A DNA stretch of 9,829 nucleotides from Brevundimonas sp. UBA7534. Lineage in GTDB: Bacteria > Pseudomonadota > Alphaproteobacteria > Caulobacterales > Caulobacteraceae. The position numbers were made by a program, and so were the translations under genes. Where the stretch lies: NCBI RefSeq assembly GCF_002479325.1, contig NZ_DLMO01000067.1, positions 1 through 9,829 on the forward strand, in the 5' to 3' direction. This document shows, piece after piece, positions 6,046 through 9,829 of this stretch (position 1 is the stretch's first letter; every line of letters begins with the position of its first letter). The notes below the pieces were generated by a model. The model was not told where the DNA came from. It searched no databases and saw nothing but the letters and a program-made list of their open reading frames with translations.

Positions 6046-6822
6046 ATGACCCTGGATCACGCTCGCCGATTTTTCGTCCGCGCCCTGACGCTGGCCCGCG
6101 CCGAGTTCGCGGTCCTGGCGGCGCTGATGGTGACCGCGATCGGCGTGATGACCTTCGCCGAGGTGGCCGACGACATGACCGAGGCGGACGGTCAGGCCTT
6201 CGATCAGCAGGTCCTGGCCTGGATGCGCCCCTATGCCGACGACCCCGGCCGCCCGTGGGGGCCCTGGTGGCTGAAGGAGGCGGCGGCCGACATCACGTCT
6301 CTGGGCGGCATTTCGGTGCTGGGCCTGTTCGCCCTGATCGTGATCCTGTTCCTGCTCAGCCAACGGAAATGGCTGTCCTCGGTGATGCTGATCGCGGGCC
6401 TCGCGGGCGGCGTCGGCCTGAGCGAAGGGCTCAAGGCGGTATTCGAGCGCGAACGCCCGCCGGTCGCGGCCCAGGCGGTCGAGACGATCAACGCCAGCTT
6501 CCCCTCGGGCCACGCCCTGCTGTCCACCGTCTTCTACCTGAGCGTGGCGGTGATGCTGACCCAGGCCTTTCCGCGTCGCCGGTTCAAGCTGTTCGTGCTT
6601 GGCGTCGGCGTGGTCCTGGCCATGCTGGTCGGCCTGACCCGCGTCTATCTCGGCGCGCACTGGGCTTCGGACGTGTTCGCCGGCTGGGCCGTCGGGGCCG
6701 CCTGGGCCATGGTCCTGTGGCTGATCGCCCATGCCGCCGCCCGCTTCCAGAAGGCGCGCCACGCCCCGCTTCAGGATGCGCCCTCGCCCCTGGACCCCGC
6801 CCCCGATCCGACGAAAGTCTAG
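6046..6822 (+). CDS. PAP2-family membrane phosphatase
   Basis: An integral inner-membrane protein of 258 residues in the type 2 phosphatidic acid phosphatase family, whose members remove phosphate from lipid phosphates such as phosphatidic acid, PGP or undecaprenyl diphosphate. The three signature motifs are complete: KAVFERERP (Lys130, Arg137, Pro138), FPSGH (His156, proton donor) and RVYLGAHWASD (Arg199, nucleophile His205, Asp209). About six membrane segments are visible near residues 19-38, 87-104, 109-129, 155-173, 180-197 and 208-231, the usual number. The hydrophilic 50-residue loop after the first segment and the Pro/Asp-rich tail are exposed. Start: ATG at 6046 chosen; a GTG at 5995 would add 17 polar residues and has no better ribosome binding site. 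The substrate cannot be told from sequence. The following CoA-enzyme gene is 54 bases away on the same strand and may be cotranscribed. Confidence 0.9.
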   Translation: MTLDHARRFFVRALTLARAEFAVLAALMVTAIGVMTFAEVADDMTEADGQAFDQQVLAWMRPYADDPGRPWGPWWLKEAAADITSLGGISVLGLFALIVILFLLSQRKWLSSVMLIAGLAGGVGLSEGLKAVFERERPPVAAQAVETINASFPSGHALLSTVFYLSVAVMLTQAFPRRRFKLFVLGVGVVLAMLVGLTRVYLGAHWASDVFAGWAVGAAWAMVLWLIAHAAARFQKARHAPLQDAPSPLDPAPDPTKV

Positions 6823-6876
6823 GCGGCGCGACCTCGCTTCGGCGCATAAGCCCTGTCGTCATCGCCGGAGATCGCC

Positions 6877-8196
6877 ATGGACGCCAAAGCCCTCTACGCC
6901 GAACGCCTGATGATCGCCGAGGCGGCGGCTCGCCTGGTGCGTTCGGGCTGCAAGGCGGCGATGGGCCTGGGCGTGTCCCAGCCCCCGGCGCTGCTGGCGG
7001 CCCTGGCCGCGCGGGCCGAACGCGGCGAGGTCGAGGACGTCAACCTCTACTATCTGCTCAGCACCGCGATCGCGGGCGAGACGGTGCTGCGCTACGACCT
7101 GATGGATCGCATCCGGCCCTGGAGCCTGTTCCACAGCGCCGTCGAGCGGCGGCTGGAGCAGCGCGCCGCCGAGGAAGGCCGACCCAATCCGGTCCAGTTC
7201 ATCCCCACCGGCTTCCAGCAGTCGCCGCGCGTCCTGTGCGACGAGGTCGGGGTCGACACCCTGATCTGCACCGTCTCGCCGATGGACGAGGACGGCTATT
7301 TCTCCTTCGGCACGAACACCGACTACGCCAAGCCCGTATCGGACATGGCGCGGACGATCCTGGTCGAGGTCAATCCGCATATGCCGCGCGTGTTCGGCGA
7401 CTGCACGGTCCATGTCTCGCGCGTGACGGCGGTGGTGGAGCACGCGGCCCCCTTGCTGGAAGTCCCCAAGGCCCAGCCCCAGCCGGCCGACCGCGCCATC
7501 GGCCAGATCATCGCTGGCCTGGTCGAGGACGGCGCCACCCTGCAGATGGGCATCGGCGCCCTGCCCAACGCCGTATGCGACGCCCTGAGGGACCATCGCG
7601 ACCTGGGCGTCCATACCGAGATGCTGACCCCCGGCTTGGTCGAGCTGATGCAGGCGGGCGTGGCGAACCACGCCAGCAAGACCCTGCACCCGGGCGTCGG
7701 CGTCTTCGCCTTCTCGATGGGCGACCGCAACACCTACGGCTTCCTGGACGGAAACCGCGCGATGGAGGCGCACCCCGTCTCCTACGTCAACGATCCGGCG
7801 GTGATCGCACGCAATGCGCGGATGATCTCGGTCAACGCCACCCTGCAGATCGATCTGTCGGGCGCCTGCTGCTCGGAATATCTGAACGGGCGCCAGTTCA
7901 CCGCCGCCGGAGGCCAACTGGACTTCGTGCGCGGCGCCTACGCTTCGGAAGGGGGCAAGTCGATCATCGCCTGCCATTCGACCGCGGCCAGGGGCGCGGC
8001 CTCACGCATCGTCGCTCGGCTGGACGGCCCGGTGACGACCCCGCGCAACGACACCCACATCGTCGTGACCGAACACGGCTGGGCCGATCTGAAGGGCCTG
8101 TCGACCAGCCAACGGGCGCGCGCCCTGATCGCCCTGGCCGACCCGGCCTTCCGAGACGGGCTGGAAAGCGACGCCCGCGCCCAGGGCCTGATCTGA
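6877..8196 (+). CDS. Acetyl-CoA hydrolase / CoA-transferase family protein
   Basis: A 439-residue cytoplasmic enzyme of the Cat1/4-hydroxybutyrate CoA-transferase family, which moves CoA between acetyl-CoA and another carboxylic acid or hydrolyses acyl-CoA through a glutamyl-CoA intermediate. The catalytic Glu is identifiable as Glu248 in DLGVHTEM, the position of the active Glu in 4-hydroxybutyrate CoA-transferase. Other hallmarks are PTGFQQSPR (110-118), YFSFGTNTDY (141-150), QMGIGALPNAV (223-233) in the CoA site, AGGQLDFVRGA (344-354), GGKSIIA (359-365) and VTEHGWADLKGLS (397-409). The length is typical of the family and both halves are intact. The ATG at 6877 has GGAG six bases upstream. 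The real substrate (acetate, succinate, butyrate or other) cannot be read from sequence, so calling it a hydrolase or a transferase is open. No partner pathway gene is nearby. Confidence 0.9.
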   Translation: MDAKALYAERLMIAEAAARLVRSGCKAAMGLGVSQPPALLAALAARAERGEVEDVNLYYLLSTAIAGETVLRYDLMDRIRPWSLFHSAVERRLEQRAAEEGRPNPVQFIPTGFQQSPRVLCDEVGVDTLICTVSPMDEDGYFSFGTNTDYAKPVSDMARTILVEVNPHMPRVFGDCTVHVSRVTAVVEHAAPLLEVPKAQPQPADRAIGQIIAGLVEDGATLQMGIGALPNAVCDALRDHRDLGVHTEMLTPGLVELMQAGVANHASKTLHPGVGVFAFSMGDRNTYGFLDGNRAMEAHPVSYVNDPAVIARNARMISVNATLQIDLSGACCSEYLNGRQFTAAGGQLDFVRGAYASEGGKSIIACHSTAARGAASRIVARLDGPVTTPRNDTHIVVTEHGWADLKGLSTSQRARALIALADPAFRDGLESDARAQGLI

Positions 8197-8225
8197 ACGC
8201 GGACCGGCGCTGACCCCACTGGGCG

Positions 8226-8999
8226 TCAGACCTCGAACACCCGGTAGGGAACATCGCCCAGGGTTCGGAGCACCGGCAGGGCGACGTTATAGACCGGCAC
8301 GCCGCGATGGGTGCGCCCCTCGGGTCCGCCGCGATGGGCATGGCCGTGCACGACCAGGCTGACGTTGTCGTAGCGGTCTATGGTCTCCGCCAGCCGGGAC
8401 GAGCCCAGGAAGGCGTGGATTTCCGGCGGTTCGCCAATCACCGTCTCGACCACCGGCGCATAGTGCAGCAGCACCACCGAGCGTTCGGTGCGCAGCATCC
8501 GGATCGAATTCTCGATCAGATTGGCGTCCTCCACCGCCTCCTGCACGAAGCGCTTGATGGAGTCCTCGCCGAAGGAGGACAGCATGTAGCGGCCGAAACC
8601 GCCGACGAAACCCTTGCCGCCGGCGAAGCCGACGCCGTCGATCTCATAGGCCTGACCCGTCAGCATCTTCACGCCCGCGTCGCACAGCATCTGGACCACA
8701 TGGTCGGGCTGGCCGCATTCGTGCTCGTGGTTGCCCAGGACGCCGACCATCGGAATCTTGCACAGCCTGAGGTCCTCCAGCAGCCGCTCGACCTCGCCGG
8801 TCTTGCCGTAGTTGGTCAGGTCGCCGCACAGGCACAGCACGTCGGCGTCGTCCGCCACCCGTTCGAACAGGTCGCGGTAAGCCCTTTCGGACGTTTCGCC
8901 CACGTGCAGGTCGCCGACCGCGGCGACGCGCATCTTCTTGCCGGGTCCGGGCTCCAGACCCGGCTGGGGCGTCTGGGCGTCATTGGGCGTCTGGGCCAT
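8226..8999 (-). CDS. Calcineurin-like metallophosphoesterase
   Basis: A 257-residue soluble protein with all five metallophosphoesterase blocks: GDLHVG (Asp30, His32), CGDLTNYG (Asp60), GNHEHE (Asn90, His91), LLHYAP (His179) and GHAHRG (His220, His222). These residues bind two metal ions and hydrolyse phosphomono- or diesters. Class members act on cyclic nucleotides, nucleic acids, lipids or proteins, and the substrate here is not evident. Residues 1-22 are a Pro/Gln/Gly-rich extension ahead of the first strand (MRVAAVGD), encoded partly by a 12-bp direct repeat (8967-8978 and 8985-8996, period 18). The ATG at 8997-8999 is supported by AAGGAG eight bases upstream, better than the internal ATG at 8933. 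It is the second gene of a pair, starting 19 bases after the stop of the nucleotidyltransferase gene, so the two are almost surely cotranscribed. Confidence 0.9.
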   Translation of the reverse strand: MAQTPNDAQTPQPGLEPGPGKKMRVAAVGDLHVGETSERAYRDLFERVADDADVLCLCGDLTNYGKTGEVERLLEDLRLCKIPMVGVLGNHEHECGQPDHVVQMLCDAGVKMLTGQAYEIDGVGFAGGKGFVGGFGRYMLSSFGEDSIKRFVQEAVEDANLIENSIRMLRTERSVVLLHYAPVVETVIGEPPEIHAFLGSSRLAETIDRYDNVSLVVHGHAHRGGPEGRTHRGVPVYNVALPVLRTLGDVPYRVFEV

Positions 9000-9018
9000 C
9001 CGTCGCGCTCCTTCTCCT

Positions 9019-9798
9019 TCAGTTTACCGGATCGTGGCGTTCCTCCAGCCCCTTGCCGACCACGTCGCCGAAGCCCCACTCGGCGACGTCGGCGACATAG
9101 TCACGCGGGCTGAACAGCCGGCCGCGGCAGACCTTCACGCGCGGCGGCGGCAGGTCGATCTGGGCCTGGAGACGCTCGGTCAGCTCCTCCATGAGCCAGC
9201 GCGGCACCCGGTCGCGCTCGGTCGGATAGGCGAAGCGGAAGTTCAGCAGGTGCGAGGCCAGCACCTCCCAGTACAGGTCCATCTGGTCCAGCAGCGACTT
9301 CCAGTCGATGGCGTCCGACTGCTTCAGGATGACGTGATTTACGTCCGCCCCGTCGTAGCGGTAGCGGTCCTGGATGAAGACCTTGGACAGGATCAGCGCG
9401 GTCGGGGGCGTGATCTTCACCTGATGGCCGTAAACGGTGATCGCATCCTCGCTGAACCAGCTGTCGGACACGGCGATGGTGCCGTTGGACATGGCGAAGA
9501 TCACGTCGAAGAAATGCTTTTCGTCCTTCCAGACCTTGGCGATCCAGCGTTCGTCCTCGACATCGGTGCGGTACCCACGGGCCTGGAAGAAGGCCAGGAT
9601 GCGCGGGTAGTCGCCGGGCTTGCAGAAGACGTCCAGGTCCTTGGTCGGCCGGCGGATGCCGGTGTAGGCGGTGACGGCGTAGGTCCCCGACAGCAGGAAG
9701 GGAATGCCCGACTCCTTCAGCAGCTTCAGGCTCTCCTCGTAGAAGGCCAAGGCGTCGGCGGGCGGTTCGAAGGTCGGTTGGGCGATGACGTCGGACAT
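9019..9798 (-). CDS. Nucleotidyltransferase-fold protein (MNT/AbiEii-like)
   Basis: A 259-residue protein with the nucleotidyltransferase core: a helix, then FLLSGTYAVTAYTG (34-47, the GS-type nucleotide-binding turn is SGT), RRPTKDLDVF with metal-binding Asp54 and Asp56, and a third acidic residue Asp98 in FFDVIF. This resembles the family that includes MNT-type and AbiEii-type proteins, which transfer NMP from NTP to RNA, protein or small molecules. The active residues look intact. The part after about residue 160, with the helix-rich WKSLLDQMDLYWEVLASHLLNF and a C-terminus GRLFSPRDYVADVAEWGFGD, I do not recognise. AGGAGG lies eight bases before the ATG at 9796-9798, a strong ribosome binding site. 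It is followed within 19 bases by the metallophosphoesterase gene, suggesting a transfer/removal pair acting on a shared substrate; this is inference. It could also be a metabolic adenylyl- or nucleotidyltransferase. Confidence 0.8.
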   Translation of the reverse strand: MSDVIAQPTFEPPADALAFYEESLKLLKESGIPFLLSGTYAVTAYTGIRRPTKDLDVFCKPGDYPRILAFFQARGYRTDVEDERWIAKVWKDEKHFFDVIFAMSNGTIAVSDSWFSEDAITVYGHQVKITPPTALILSKVFIQDRYRYDGADVNHVILKQSDAIDWKSLLDQMDLYWEVLASHLLNFRFAYPTERDRVPRWLMEELTERLQAQIDLPPPRVKVCRGRLFSPRDYVADVAEWGFGDVVGKGLEERHDPVN

Positions 9799-9810
9799 GG
9801 TTCGCCCCTC

Positions 9811-9829
9811 CTAGGCGAGGGCCTGAGAT
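9811..9829 (-). CDS. Possible 3' end of an upstream gene (very short, uncertain)
   Basis: The minus strand at the window edge reads five codons, SQALA, and then TAG (9813-9811). The stop codon overlaps the AGGAGG ribosome binding site of the nucleotidyltransferase gene, 12 bases before its ATG, which is how tightly packed operon genes often end. Five codons cannot be told from chance. Confidence 0.25.

Noticed and set aside
6255..8213. Long plus-strand frame (652 codons) spanning the PAP2 and CoA-enzyme genes
   Set aside because: It runs through two well-supported genes in a different frame and is extremely Arg/Pro/Gly-rich, as expected from a shifted reading of GC-rich codons.
8211..8228. 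Terminator-like inverted repeat between the convergent CoA-enzyme and phosphoesterase genes
   Set aside because: TGAC...GTCA arms pair, but the stem has mismatches and there is no T-run, so it is too weak to call.

Overview
The window looks like chromosome of a high-GC alphaproteobacterium, most likely Caulobacterales and possibly Brevundimonas. The evidence is the strong G/C bias at third codon positions, a tRNA promoter that fits the Caulobacter housekeeping pattern (TTG-type -35, 14-base spacer, GCTA-type -10), and the combination of proteins. The genus is inferred from recognition, not from a search. There is no insertion sequence, integrase, phage gene or CRISPR array; the gene content looks core or near-core.

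Layout. Bases 1-438 (minus) hold the 5' part of ispG, cut by the window edge. A stretch of nearly 400 bases without a convincing gene follows (439-824), then a tRNA-Arg(ACG) on the minus strand (825-901) with a good promoter and short palindromes on both sides. A gamma-glutamyltransferase with a lipoprotein signal (1050-2789, plus) converges on a secreted LpxR-like (DUF2219) outer-membrane protein (2837-3709, minus). Next is nrdA, the large subunit of a class I ribonucleotide reductase (3882-5774, minus), with a strong intrinsic terminator after it. Divergent from nrdA are a PAP2 membrane phosphatase (6046-6822, plus) and an acetyl-CoA hydrolase/transferase family enzyme (6877-8196, plus). The window ends with a compact minus-strand pair: a nucleotidyltransferase-fold protein (9019-9798) followed 19 bases later by a calcineurin-like metallophosphoesterase (8226-8999).

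Regulation. The nrdA/PAP2 gap is the richest regulatory stretch. It has two NrdR-box-like sites whose centres are 31 bp apart (three helical turns), and just beyond them a perfect inverted repeat CGTCAA-N5-TTGACG that could be two divergent -35 elements. This predicts NrdR control of nrdA. nrdA appears to be transcribed alone: nrdB is not in the window.

How the genes work together. Most neighbours belong to unrelated household tasks (isoprenoid synthesis, tRNA, glutathione or gamma-glutamyl peptide turnover, outer membrane, dNTP supply, lipid phosphate and CoA metabolism). The only tight functional pairing is the nucleotidyltransferase-metallophosphoesterase operon. It is the best candidate here for an undescribed small system, but the sequence alone does not show what it does.
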